Of a DNA stretch of 64,000 bases, positions 1 to 11,568 are shown one piece after another. The position numbers and the translations under genes were made by a program. The stretch comes from Stratiolaelaps scimitus (taxonomy: Eukaryota > Arthropoda > Arachnida > Mesostigmata > Laelapidae). The notes below the pieces were generated by a model, which worked only from the letters and a program-made list of their open reading frames with translations, had not been told where the DNA came from and ran no database searches. Location of the stretch: the NCBI GenBank assembly GCA_019614645.1, contig JABWDB010000004.1:5580001-5644000 (forward strand), in the 5' to 3' direction. How positions within the stretch are numbered: the stretch's first letter is position 1; each line of letters starts with the position of its first letter.

Positions 1-10
1 GCCCGCCCGT

Positions 11-33
11 TGCTGCTGCTGCTGCTGCTGCTG
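11..33. repeat. (CTG)n microsatellite
   Basis: An uninterrupted TGC/CTG run of about 23 bases at the left edge of the window. It lies in GC-rich DNA, like the other CAG/CTG runs of the window. Confidence 0.9.
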
Positions 34-657
34 TCTTCGGCGTCGTCAAGTGGACGGAGCGAAGCGTAAAGGGGCCACGCAGCGGTGAGTGAAGGGGCCA
101 CCGGACCACCGATCGTTGTGCGCCTGCCCATCGACCGTAGCGGAAGGGCCTAGCTGTGCTAGAGCGGGACTCCTTGTCCTTGTTCCAATCGGATATAAGA
201 TTATGACGACCATGTAGAAGAGCATGAAGACCATCGTCTTGTACTCAGCCCCCGCTCTCCCCTTCCTGCAATACCCGCCTGCAAACAGGCAGTGGGAAAG
301 CGAGTGAGGCGAAAATCGCGTACAAGGAGCAGCGATGAACGAAGCGACGGAGGGGTTCGGCGCTGCACTTTCCACCACGGGGCGTGGAGGGAGCCATGTC
401 GAGGCTATGACTGACTGAGGGATCGTCTTGTACTCACGATTGTCTGCCGCCGGTCCCCGCCGTTACCGCGTGCTACCGGTTGTTACACTCCGCTGGCGGG
501 AAGCGGCGGCCCCGCTGATGTGGCTTGAGAGTGAGTGCGCTGGGCTAGAGTGGAGCGGAGTGGACGCCGCTGGCATATCGCTGCAGCGGCACCGGGCAGT
601 CGGCCGCCGCTGGGTAGTCATTTGAATAAATACAACAGCTGCATGAAGAGTGTAGTT

Positions 658-727
658 GTAGTAGCGGTGGCCGCCGTGGCACTAGTAGCAGCAGTAGTAG
701 CAGCATCAGCGGCAGCAGCAGCAATGG
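658..727. repeat. Degenerate (AGC/AGT)n triplet repeat
   Basis: About 70 bases of GTA, GCA and GCG triplets in register. Both strands are open across it, giving Ala/Val-rich or Leu-rich peptides, which is a direct consequence of the triplet periodicity. Confidence 0.75.
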
Positions 728-1500
728 CCATCGCTGCAAGTCCTGCTGTTAGCGGGACTGCAGACGGACGGTAGCGGCGATGGGGGGGGGCAGGGAGGGC
801 CTGCTTAATCGCCATCTATGACTGCCGCCGTCCCAGCTCGAGCCGAGTCGGCAGAAGCTTCTTATGTGACGTGCTGCTGCAGATGGTTATGACTAAGGGT
901 GGGGGGACTGGACTGAGGAACAGCCAGGAGAGGCTATAAGACGCATGTGCTCGAAGGGGGAAGTGAAGACGAAGTCGGACGAGAGACACCGATGGGGGCC
1001 AGCAGCAGTTGCTCGTGAGGTGATGACCACGGAGCGACGATGGTGGCGGTGGCGGCGGCGGCGGCCGTTCTAGTGGGGAACATGCGGGAATCGGGATGAC
1101 AGACCGGTCGAGTCCAGTCCTGCTGCAGCTCGGGGGCAGCTAGGCAGTGGCGTCGGGGCTTGTGGAGTGCGGGGGACGTCTGCCTTCCCACCAGAGGCCC
1201 TACGAGAGGAAAAGATGAGCTAGCTCGCTGCAAGCTGGATAGCAGTGAACGTTGGGCGAGCCGAAAACCAGCACACTGCGGTACTATCCCTCCTCCAGAG
1301 ACGAACATCCGTCTGCCCTCGTTCGACCAAGGCTACTTGCCCAAGAGTCCATTGTCCGCAGAACATGGACGGCACCCAAGCTCATAGCGGCCGTAGCACC
1401 AGCGGCTCTATGTCCCTAGGGAAAGCCCCGTCTGCTGCTGTAGCGCGAGATGAAAACGGACCGAGCCAACCATCCCCGGGGCCCCCATTCCGCTAACGTC

Positions 1501-2699
1501 GCTGCTCTGCCCTGCCTTGTCCGAGTCGACATGAACATCAAGTCGCCACCGCTGAAAACATTAAGTTACTACCATTGGACTAACTCATCAGAGGCGGCAA
1601 TGTATGAATGTTTTAGTTGGTAGACACACCGACCCACACTTGGGTTCACGGCAAATGCTGTTTGGACAGGCATACGGATATACAGACGTACGCGAGGGCG
1701 GACACTCGAGCTGAATTAGTTTCGTAGCAGAAACTTACGAATGGTCCGAAATGTGTATATAGCCTGAGCACTGTTTGTTGACAACTTCGGCGAGCTTGAT
1801 CTCAAAGCATTTTCGGTATAAATACGCTCAGAATTTGATACTGGCCTAGTCATAGAAGTGCTACATTTCAGGATAACATAATGTGTAGCGTAAGCAAGCA
1901 CTTGAATAAATTTATTCTCGGGCAAGAGTTCAAAGTTAGGTAATTCGGTAATTCGCAGAATCGTCACCACGAGTCGATCCGCATTGCCGCCCAAGGTTAC
2001 TTCTACCATAATTTGTATACCAATATTGATCAGACAGTCTCAGTAAGCGTCAGATCTCCCATGGTAGTAGATCATGTGTACGGTATCACAACGAAAAGTA
2101 TCGGCAGGAAAATTCATGCTGCTCTCAAGATATATAATAGCTCTCACGCTCCGTCAGCTTAGACCCCTTCCATGACTGGCCTATTTGATCCGAACTGAGT
2201 CCCTAGATACAACTGGCGATGGTAGCGTCCCGAGCATCACGACGTCGGTGGTTCATCATTTCGATGAAATCAGAATAAATATTTTATTCTCAGCAGGGAT
2301 CGCGCGTTGTGCCCCTCTATCTGTATTGAAAGTAAACGATTTTATAGAAGGAACCTATGGGCTGACGAGCTCAGAGATCGAAGTCGTACACTAATGTGCA
2401 AGTTTCCTCCCTTATGAGGCTATTTCTGCCGAAGTTGCCGAAATATTAAGTATTCATATGCCCCCGTTATTAACTAAAGGTCAATGTTCTATTCGTGGTT
2501 CAGTCTGGGTGCGCGAGCGGACGTCAGACGCCCACATATGACGACGGGAGAAGGTATTAGATGAGGTTCAATGACGGACCTTACCCTCTGACCGGAATTA
2601 GGTGAACACACTAATCGTGTATTACTGTGCCGCAGAAGCAGCAGCGTCCATTGTTTTCGATAGAAGATTACATTAGGTTAAGCACACTCCCGAGTAGTA
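1501..2699. other. Spacer, no recognised feature
   Basis: Mixed-composition DNA with only short open frames (up to about 97 codons). None of their translations resembles a known family. Confidence 0.5.
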
Positions 2700-2771
2700 C
2701 GCCCATGTGTATGAATACATTCGAGATTCGTACACATGGGCGAATACATTCCATTTGCCGTACACACACTT
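2700..2771. repeat. 12-bp perfect inverted repeat overlapping a 29-bp tandem duplication
   Basis: The arm CGCCCATGTGTA at 2700-2711 is exactly reverse-complementary to TACACATGGGCG at 2731-2742, leaving a 19-nt loop. In addition, GAATACATTC at 2713 recurs at 2742, and both copies are followed by a CGTACACA-type motif, so a degenerate tandem unit of about 29 bp overlaps the hairpin. There is no coding context. It may be a remnant of a small non-autonomous element. Confidence 0.7.
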
Positions 2772-2984
2772 ATGAAGAAAGCTGGAATAGCTACCGCATG
2801 TAGGTGAGTGACACAGTGGGGAGTGGAAGTATCATTTATAGGGACCGCTATGGGTGGTCTCCGGCATCTATGTAAATGTTTTCGGGCTGACTCTTAGCCA
2901 GCATTTAACGCCCATGGAATTACTTTTTGCATCGCCTCGTTAGACGGAGCCCTAAATGCAGCTACGTGTCACCTCTGGTTACAA

Positions 2985-3002
2985 GGTGCATACGAATGCA
3001 CC
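2985..3002. repeat. Short stem-loop, 7-bp arms
   Basis: GGTGCAT at 2985-2991 pairs with ATGCACC at 2996-3002 around a 4-nt loop. Alone this is weak, but it sits between two much stronger inverted repeats within 400 bases. Confidence 0.5.
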
Positions 3003-3051
3003 ACGAGCTCGACAGACGCCAACAATCTGAAAACCTTAGAAGAGCCTGCGC

Positions 3052-3094
3052 GAGCCTTACGTGAGCCCGATGTTATCGGGCTCACATAAGGCTC
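3052..3094. repeat. Near-perfect 20-bp-arm hairpin
   Basis: The left arm at 3052-3071 and the right arm at 3075-3094 are reverse complements at 19 of 20 positions, with a single C/A mismatch and a 3-nt loop (GTT). Each arm contains GTGAGCCCGAT and its complement. At 43 nt it is too short for a typical animal microRNA precursor. It lies far from any open frame. It could be a transposon-derived palindrome, a processing or termination hairpin, or a cruciform-forming site; the sequence does not decide between these. Confidence 0.85.
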
Positions 3095-4266
3095 ATGAAG
3101 ATCGATTCGACACACTCACGGAGAAGATATTAACGTAGTTTGTGAGACACGCCTGCCGGCCTCATCCAGAAGACGGACTCTGAAGAAAAAACATCCGCAT
3201 CAGCGCTCAGCTTATGTACACCGTACAGTCAACAGTACTAAGCATTCTCATGGCGAATCCCTTGACAGCACTGATGCCTCTGTTCTCATAATAGTCGCAA
3301 TATACAGCCGCAGCAGCGGCAGCGGATAGATCGATCGCCTTATAGACTTGGTTGGTATACAGAGCATGGGCACTTCGTATCGCCCGGACGAACAATGGAT
3401 GACAGCTATACTCTCTAGAGGGCCAAACTGACTTGACCACCAGCCTATTACATGACAGCGCCTCATTACCCCTGGATGACATGTATGTTCATGTATATTT
3501 GCACGAAAGTGGCGCTTGATTGATTGACTGATTGCATCGATCGCACATTCAAGAGGACAATTCAATAAGGTTTCTCACCTTACCTTTTTCAGGTCAGCGA
3601 TCTCCGAAGTAAACGGCGTGTTCACCTATTTGCGTTAGCCATTTTTCTTACTCTGAAATGGACCTTGTCGAGCGCTTGTTGATGCGTACAGAGGATTTGG
3701 TTTGAAATATATATATATATAATTGTTTTTCGAGCTGACCCTCAGCTGTTCACCTATCTGACAGGCCTCAGCTATATATATATATATATTAGGTGCAATT
3801 CGCGAAAACGTCCCAAGATACAGCCAGAAGTGCATTTTCTACGTATGTAGCTGGGATAGACAGTGAACACTTTGTACTTTGTGAGAAAACCGTTTTAATG
3901 CGATTTAGCTTCTTTCATTTCGTTCTCAACATATTCTAGCCACGTGTCTACGAGTGCTCCCATTTATCTTCACGACATTAGGCATGTTACCAATTCGATT
4001 CCTACATCTTACTAGACGACGTCCTACATCTTACGGCAGCTTGGTAACTCAGCAGGACGGTAAGAGTCAATAACAAGCAAAGGCAACTTGGGGTCAATTT
4101 ACTGTCGTTTCGTTGCCTCTACAATGTGTACTCATGTGAACCTGCGCTTTTTTAAAGCTGGAAAGTACCAGGGCAGTGAGAAAACTGCGTTTGGGGCTAA
4201 TGCGTCATGTAGAGTATCGCTCCAGTTCATATGGTGGTTGACAGTATCTCATGCTAACTTTCTGCT
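3095..4266. other. Spacer with two short AT runs
   Basis: AT dinucleotide runs lie near 3708-3722 and 3773-3790. CCTACATCTTAC occurs twice, near 4001 and 4022, as a short direct repeat. No gene is recognised. Confidence 0.5.
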
Positions 4267-4324
4267 TTTATTGTTATTATACCTATTATTATTATTATTA
4301 TTATTATTATTGGCGTTATTATTG
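4267..4324. repeat. (ATT)n microsatellite
   Basis: An ATT/TTA trinucleotide tract, uninterrupted in its centre (about 4283-4311) and flanked by diverged units. It makes an artefactual poly-leucine frame on the plus strand and a poly-asparagine frame on the minus strand. Confidence 0.9.
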
Positions 4325-4516
4325 CCTGGTCTGTACTTCGAATGAAGCGTTGCACCCTTGACATTTGCAACACCCAAAATGTCACATCCCCATAAACAGC
4401 TGAATAGTAACTGGCGAGGGCTTTCGATCATTCGTATCGGGCCATCGTTGACTGGCTTTATATATATCAGCAGAATGAAATTTCACGAATGCTTAATAAT
4501 CGGGTGCAAAGGGGCA

Positions 4517-4540
4517 CATATATATATATATATATATATA
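4517..4540. repeat. (AT)n microsatellite
   Basis: About 12 uninterrupted AT units in non-coding spacer DNA. The 620 bases to its right show no recognisable feature. Confidence 0.9.
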
Positions 4541-5163
4541 GTTCTTTTAAGGACGATTGAATATGTTCCCCCATATTCGCGCCTATGTACGAGTCGCGAA
4601 TCTATCCGTGAATCCATCCGTGTCAATTAAAGCTAGCATGCATAATGGTCGACGGATGAGATATGTTGGTATGCCATATAGGGAGGCAAGGGTGGAGTTA
4701 TGTTTGCTCTCGCTTTCTATGAATGTGTATATGGTGAGCGTACGCTTCAATGCGAATATATAAAGTACACATAAAGTATACAGCGAGGAGGATGCCAACT
4801 ACCCGTGGCCACACGTCCGCGACACCCCGCCAATGTAATGTGATGACTCATTTGGCCGAATTGCTAACAATCTCGGGACCCCGTCCATCTTTGGGAAGGT
4901 CGGGAGACGATGAACGGGCGCTCGATCGCCCGTACATATGTATGCTACGCAAGAATTAGCGAACCAGCGGAGAGTTGTCAGCTCCATTCAGGCTCTGCAC
5001 ATGCTGCTGCCTCGCGTGGGACCCTCAGTTCAACATGAGACACGGTCGGCGTCATTGAACCAAGGCGGTGCCGAAGACCGCTAGCGACAGCGAAGCCGCC
5101 TATGAGACCTCAATCCTTCAATAGCCGCTCCCCAGTTCGACCCCTACTGATGTGTAAAATCAC

Positions 5164-5186
5164 ACTCTCTCTCTCTCTCTCTCTCT
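5164..5186. repeat. (CT)n microsatellite
   Basis: A polypyrimidine run of about 23 bases just upstream of the next GC-rich island. CT/GA runs recur at or near most islands in the window. Confidence 0.9.
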
Positions 5187-5949
5187 AGCACTGGTGCCCC
5201 CTAATCGCCCCCGCCTACACCCATATAGTCTGTTTATGCCTCCACCGTCTCGCAGCAATAGGTGCTCATCAAGTGTGGCACTGACTCGCAGCGTTACGCT
5301 CTCTTGGACGGCACCGGATGGATGAGCTCGGAGCCTCAGTCGCGATGGTTCAATAGGGTAAACAGGGCGGCGTGGGATAGTGCGAACGTATGGGAGAGAG
5401 AGAGGAGGGGGCCAGCATCACTTGTACCATCGTAGTACTACTACGACTACTGGTGTAGGTGTCGCTTTTCGATCGTGTGCCTCCGACGGACGGCAAATTA
5501 TCACCGGTGCAGTCCGCCAAGCGAACGTCTCTCTCTCTCTGTCTCTCCCTCCCTCTCTCACACGCACCCACATTCACACGCCAGTGTGCCGTTTGCGAAA
5601 GAATAGCCTTCTGTCGACATCGTCTACAGTCTGTCACTACCACCACCACCACCACCGCTGTGAGCAGCGTCACCGTTCCAACTTGCAGTCGAGTTGGGTT
5701 ATGCCAAACTGCCGGCTGCTGTCGACGTTGTCGTACCATTTCCTCGCTCTCTCTCTCTCTCGCCCTCTATCGCGCGCGCTCCGTTGCTGCCTCGAACTGT
5801 GCGGCTGTGTAAATATAGCAGCGAGCGAGCGAGCCGCTGCTCGACAGCGACCCCAATGAGGACCAATCGACGAGTTAGCCTAGGGCGCTTAAGGCTTAAA
5901 AAGGCTGCTCTGTTCCCCCAACGATGTTCCCCGTGCTCGGGGCCTGCTC

Positions 5950-5968
5950 GGCCGGCCGGCCGGCCGGC
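5950..5968. repeat. (GGCC)n tetranucleotide repeat
   Basis: About 19 bases of GGCC units, self-complementary and therefore hairpin-prone. A matching GGCC run is seen near 35640-35653. Confidence 0.85.
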
Positions 5969-6065
5969 TGACTCGCTGCCTGGCTGGTTTTTCCGGCTGT
6001 TTCTGCCGCCGTAGTCTCCCAGTCTTGCCTCCCTGCCTCCCCATCTCAATCGGTCGTTGTGTGCT

Positions 6066-6090
6066 ACACATACACACACACACACACACA
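6066..6090. repeat. (CA)n microsatellite
   Basis: CA/TG dinucleotide run of about 25 bases, interrupted once by TA near its left end. Confidence 0.9.
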
Positions 6091-6900
6091 TTCTTCGGGT
6101 ATCTCGCTCGGTCGATCTGCCTATCCTTCTGTATAGTAAGGCCGGACTGCCAATGAGCGAAACATCTAGACGCGCTACTATTAAGAACCAGTGCTTCCAC
6201 TGCAACTACTGTGTTGCTGCCGCCGCTGCCGGTCGAAGTGAACGAGGCGAGGTAGGTGCAAGTGTTAGACGATACCGCCGTAGGCGGAGCAGGCGAGAGG
6301 AACAGAGAACGAACGGGGAGCCTACGCGCGCGCGCCCGACGTCTGCTCCTGCTGCTGTCGCTGGCGGTGTACGAATCAGAGGGATTTAGAAGAGGGTGAT
6401 TGCCTACTTGTAGTTAGCCACCCCTACACTGAGCTCTGGCTTTATCCTACTCATTCTCGTAAAGCGCGCCCGTGCTAGCGGCGGTGGGCAGGAGCGGCAG
6501 TGATAGAGCCCCCGCCGATCCAGAGGAGGCCTAGACAACCAGGGAGGCGAGGAGTGCTGCAGCAGCAGGGCCGAGCCAACGAACATTCTATCCTACACCA
6601 TCTACTGCCCGCCATAGCGTGTGTGCATGTGTATTGGAGAGTGGGGTGGGTGGAATGGCGGCACTGTGCAGCCAGGCTATACCGACCAGCTCTGCGAGTG
6701 GGCTCAAATCATTGGTGTTTCCCAGCCAGAGGCTCGACGAGCATTGCTATTCAGACAACGTCACACACGCACAAGGTTCAGATCGACATCTACAACGTCT
6801 GTCTAATGGTGCACGTGCTGGTCCGCAATGGAAGCGCCAAGACTACATCCACTGCCATTACTATGAACTATTAAATATACATGGCAATTCCATGTAATTG

Positions 6901-8765
6901 CACGGTACCTGCTGCCGCTGACCAATCGACGAGCGCTCGTTCTTCCTTTAACCAGCGGCTTGTAAACATGGCGTCTTTGCATGCTTAATCAGGCAGTTTG
7001 ATTCCGTTAGAGTGAAACGAAGGGACTTCTGCAGAGGGTCGAAGGAGCTCTCGGAGTCAGGACAACCCTACGCATGAAGACAGAAGATTGCTGAAGGTAG
7101 CCTGCTACCAACTCCTCTGGTTGGTTGTGACCTGTCAGAGGGATGATTATCAGCCAGTGACAGAAGACATCGCATATACATACATATAATACAATGCCAT
7201 TTGATGCACCAGTCACAGGTCTACCTAACACGGGATTGTAAAAATATCGCTATAAAATATCGCTTGAGGAAATGCCATTTCAGTTTCGGAAAGATTGGGA
7301 ACAGTTGGGGTTTATGGTCAAAAATATTTATAAGAAACAGCACCCGTAACCTGTACAGACCTTGTGCGGCAATATCGATTTCTCGTTCCATGTCAGAATC
7401 GAACGGTCGACGCCTATTGCCTCTAACAAAGTGTCGACGCACATTCGTATGTGAACGACTGAGGGCGTGGAAAAATTGCATTGAATGCACGTCTGACTTT
7501 TGCTGCTCATACGAGGTGCGATTGGCCGAAACGCAATGAAATAACCGCATTGATGGAGGCGGCTATCTTCAAATATCCCGCCGGGCTCAGGTTATCCAGA
7601 ACGATATTCTTCTTAAGCCACGGGGTCTCTGTGCGGGATCTTTGCGCTTCGTACGAGCTACTCCCGGTTGATAAAATTTACACGATACTCGTCGTCCTCG
7701 TCGCGTGGGATGATGCCGAGGGGATCGGATTCGACGGGAAATCGCCGTTCCGCTTACCGCCGTCGCCAGCCGCTCTGATAAGCGTCGCAACACCATGTTT
7801 GTAACACTTTTAGCTTGTAATCGTCTACATATATACTCGGGCAAATGTAGACACAAATATTTTCTGAAGTCCTAAACATTTGTGACACGCTTTTATGATT
7901 ATTATGTAGCGAGAAGTTTAGCATTGCTATAATTTGCACTTCTGTCAATACACCAACATTTGTATCATTGCCTTGCGCTTCATGATCATCACATGTGACA
8001 AAACATCTTAAGGGGTTTATCGAGTTATTCGAGCCCTCCAAGAGTTTACCTGTTAAAGTTCGGATATTCGTTTGTCTCTGTAAACGTTGCGTAAACTTTA
8101 ATAACAACTAGATTGTGCTAGAAATTCTATTTTCTACCCCTGCCGCATGAAGTCGTCGATACGAAACAGAACTTGCAATTAAGGCTCCATAAACGATTTT
8201 GTCCTGATCAGGCGCCACTTTTAACCCCTAACAGCTGCTTTGTCTATGAAGAGATCATAGATTAAGAGATTTCGTTTGATTGATATGAAAACTCAATGTG
8301 ATTCGTATATAGAGGCGCATCGTATATGGGATGTATCCATATTTCATGTCTGCTTTGCTTATTCTTACGGTGGCACTAATACATGTTGTTATTTCGATTC
8401 TAACGAACGCAATGTCCACGCCAGATATTCATTAACAAATCAACTATCTGAATTCGTGTAATATGCATCAGCCCCCCCACACCCTGCAGTAACACAGAAG
8501 CCGCACATACGCCGCCAAGCATAGAATTAATCATTTATCAGGGCGAAAAAGATAAGAATCTTGCGCGATCGTCGCAGCCCTTGAGTTGGGGCGCACTCGC
8601 AACGTCCGTGGACATACCGAATTTAATACCAGACCGGACTGTCCAAGGAGTTTCCTCAGTATTTCGAATGTTAATGACTGCCAGTGTTTGTTGACAGTGC
8701 GTAGATCAAAAATACGAACCGCGTATTGATATCTGGTTAGGGCAGGGCAATTAGTAGATAAAACG
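6901..8765. other. Spacer, no recognised feature
   Basis: AT-richer DNA with open frames of up to about 117 codons on both strands. None resembles a known protein family. Confidence 0.45.
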
Positions 8766-8832
8766 TAAAGGTTTATTGGTTGATTAAAGGAACCCGCATT
8801 GTTTTACAAGGATTAAGATATTTTCTCATTTA
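8766..8832 (-). mobile_element. Headless SINE/LINE 3'-tail fragment
   Basis: Reading on the plus strand, it starts with AAGGTTTATTGGTTGATTAA and continues with GGAACCCGCATTGTTTTACA, matching the tails of the SINE copies at 15272 and 37598 and of the LINE at 11349. No tRNA-like head and no coding end follows. It is a severely 5'-truncated or decayed copy of one of these elements; the tail alone does not tell which. Confidence 0.6.
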
Positions 8833-10237
8833 TGTTACATATGAACACTATGAAATGAAACAAGTGCAGGTTAAAGTTTGCGCTAAACAGCTGTATCCGT
8901 CGCCGCTTACCTCCACGTTATAATATTGTAGTGGCCGCACACAATGAGCCTTGCGGAACGTCTGCTCGATGGCAATGGGCCTCGAGTTGTTCGATGTCCT
9001 GTATTCACTGTGCGGTAATGCTCTCATCGAGCTCAGAATCGAAACGCGATCTGAGCAACTTTTCCCCAGGTGACACCACTTTGCACACCCCCTCCCTCGC
9101 TCCGAGTTTCATGGGCGTCCTCAGCCGCTACGCTCCTTAAAAGTTTACTATGGGCATTTGAATTCTTCGCCGTATTTCGATTTGAGTACGTCACTACAGT
9201 CAGGATTTGTGGACTACTTCAGAACGACATGAGATGAAATCCAAGTGTGTGTATGTCCAAACTCTCAAAACAGCTCAACAACAGGTTGAGTTAGATGACC
9301 GAGCAATGCCTGATATAACAGTCGGGTGTGTGATCGATTCTGAATATGATTGAACATTATCGTTTCTTATAATACGAATGATGACATCAATGATAATAAT
9401 AATAATAGTAATATCAATAACGCTTGCTCAACGAAAACTCGGTAGATTTTAACGAACGAGGCCACGTTTTTGTCTAACACTAAACTTTGACCACTGAATA
9501 CTAAGGAGGACCAAACTCTGCAGTCTGTAGCTGAGCCAGGGAAACTTTCATCGTAGTTGGCAATGGAACCGTTCATAAATTCATTGTTCGCAAATGGGAA
9601 AATTTTCCCCCGAATACTCATTGCGTCCAGCAGTGGTGAACGCTTCCCAAGCGATCTTCGACGCACATCAACATTCCACGTGGCTATTCCGATGTTAGAG
9701 CGCGATCTTGTTATGAGGGCATTTTAATATATCGTAGCTAGTTTACAAGGTTACAAGACGATATTATTTTCTAAAAGATTTCTACACTGACACTATATTG
9801 CCGTTCCAATCGACTGCATCAGTGAGGCCCGTAACAAATGCCTGTCATAGGATGCTCCCAATGCCACAGCAGTTGCGTAGCACGGAGCAAAAACTCGATC
9901 ACGCAAGCTATATAGTTTGAGCCATGTTGGTGGTACGGGCTGCTCAGAGCAACCCTGATAGATTGTGTGACAGCCATTTACGCGGTAGAAGGAGGATGGC
10001 CACACCGAGAACGCTCTGCGCATATCGACAATACAGATTACTGTTTGCGTAGTCCCAGCCTCGCTATATGCACAATCACCCCGATGAGAACAGACGTGGA
10101 TACAATCAGTCCGTTTTCAGAAGGCAAAACAACCCGCAGCCTTCTACTGCCCATTAGTAAAAGCCTTTCTTCCGCTGTCTAGGGTAGACTGGGGAGTAGC
10201 ATGAATTTCACTGAATTATGTTCAGTGCACAAACACA
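8833..10237. other. Spacer with an (AAT)n run at 9391-9412
   Basis: No recognised gene. Contains a short ATA/AAT microsatellite and scattered short open frames without a recognisable domain. Confidence 0.45.
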
Positions 10238-10257
10238 TACACACACACACACACACA
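10238..10257. repeat. (CA)n microsatellite
   Basis: About 20 bases of CA. Just upstream, CACTGAA and TTCAGTG (10209-10227) form a 7-bp inverted repeat with a 5-nt loop. Confidence 0.85.
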
Positions 10258-10724
10258 TTTAATAATACTCCAAGCTGCCCCACCTATATGTGTTTTTTTT
10301 CTCTCGGACTTGCATCCCATTGCTGCACCGAGATCGCTACGGGAGTCGAACATCTATGGATGGTATGTATCAATTCGAGTTGCCAGTTGAATACGTTGGT
10401 GGAGCCCTGCTTGGGGGGTAGCCAATGAGCGTCACAGGAGCAAACAGTATGCATTTCGTTCTTAAAAGAGTTTAGGACGAATAAAATGGAAATCGCAACG
10501 CTCGCTACAATAAAGGCTCCCACATGAAACCGCGCTAAGCCACCCCCGAGGGCAAACGTATTGATGAATCTATGGATAGCAATGCAGAAGGCATCTGCAT
10601 ATATTATATTAATGATTCAAGTGCGCTATCGAAATGAGAACTTGCAGGCTCAACGAAGGCGCGGCTTGACTTCCTTGAGTATATTCTTAAATAGAATTTC
10701 CCTGGCGTATGCTCAAGTGGATCC

Positions 10725-10890
10725 GGAGAATAATTTTAAGTCAGTCGGTGAGTCGGTGTACTCGGATCCTAGCAGCAGCAGTCTGCGGCGGCCGGGCTCA
10801 GATCGCGCTGGTGCTGCTGCTGCTGGTCCTGCTGTTGCCGTTGTAGAAGGACTCTAGTTGCTGGCTATATGACGTTACAGGTAGGACCCG
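10725..10890. other. Isolated GC-rich segment in AT-rich DNA, exon-like
   Basis: About 165 bases of GC-rich, CpG-containing DNA with AGC and GCT triplets stand alone in AT-rich surroundings. A donor-like ACAG|GTAGGA motif ends it near 10881, and a weak acceptor-like TTTTAAG lies near 10740. The plus-strand frame is open until a stop at 10855-10857, so any exon would be untranslated or terminal. A minus-strand frame (10798-11016, 72 codons) is also open and unrecognised. Confidence 0.25.
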
Positions 10891-11449
10891 TTTAAGGATG
10901 CGTTGCTTGACGCCGACAAAGGGCCTGTGAATCATTGAGCTCCACCACGCCAGGTAGAGATCCTGGGAGATCGCTGACTCCCTCCGCTTATTACCATTAG
11001 ATATGAATAGAAGCAATTATAGGTAATTTACAAATAAAGAATATAACAACGATGCAATTTGTGCACTACAGCAGTCATATGCGTCATCGACAATATATCT
11101 AACATGAGGAAAAGACACTCAAGCGACTGCCGAAAAATGGGCACTGACAGAGTTTTTCATGTAATAGTGTTTCCGATACTAGCGCTCCGATACCCGTTGC
11201 AGAACAAACCATGAGAAGATGCGCGGTTTTTATTTAGCGACTTCGAATCAAGCGTTGCCCTTGAAAGCACTTAGCGGCGCTAACTGATCAAATCGTTAAA
11301 GACACGTCAAATAGTCGTGTTGGTAAATATCGCCCATTTTGTCGTCATATTTCATTTCATTTCATTAGTGGTTTATTTTCGGAACTGCAGTTTCACAATG
11401 CTTAAGTTCTCGCAAAAAAAATTTTGAATAAAAGGTGTATATACAACAA

Positions 11450-11545
11450 GGTCAGAATAATCTGACTTATAAAACGGTCAGGACAATCTGACTTACAACG
11501 TGGTCAGGATAGTCTGAGACATATCGTAACCAGGATCTGAAATAT
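11450..11545 (-). repeat. 26-bp tandem array in the LINE 3' UTR
   Basis: Units begin at 11450, 11476, 11502 and about 11528. Each of the first three carries GGTCAG followed by CTGA about 6 nt later, so each unit is itself a small inverted repeat (GTCAG...CTGAC); the fourth is degenerate. It lies between the stop codon and the conserved tail, and may form an RNA structure in the element's transcript. Confidence 0.85.
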
Positions 11546-11568
11546 ACAATTGTAATTATATTCACATT

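Larger units (their letters stand above)
1..1500. other. GC-rich island with triplet repeats, no recognised gene
   Basis: The stretch is rich in CpG and in GCN-type triplets, including a CTG run at the left edge, AGC/AGT triplets near 660-727 and GGC triplets near 1045-1065. Short open frames exist on both strands, but they translate into alanine, leucine or serine runs that mirror the repeats, and none resembles a known domain. It could be a promoter-proximal or untranslated exon region of a host gene, but nothing in the sequence proves transcription. Confidence 0.4.
5350..6900. other. GC-rich island with TC, CAC, GGCC, CA and GC repeats
   Basis: Overlapping open frames of 100-168 codons occur on both strands, but all are low-complexity (Arg/Ser-rich or serine-leucine from TC repeats) and none shows a domain. 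It includes TC runs at 5528-5558 and 5745-5762, a CAC run at 5641-5656 and a CG-alternating run near 6325-6337. A regulatory or untranslated-exon island is the simplest reading. Confidence 0.4.

Noticed and set aside
3052..3094. microRNA precursor
   Set aside because: At 43 nt with a 3-nt loop it is shorter than animal microRNA hairpins; kept as an unexplained hairpin only.
5100..5150. Possible B box GTTCGACCCC near 5132
   Set aside because: No A box at a suitable distance and no SINE body or tail follows.
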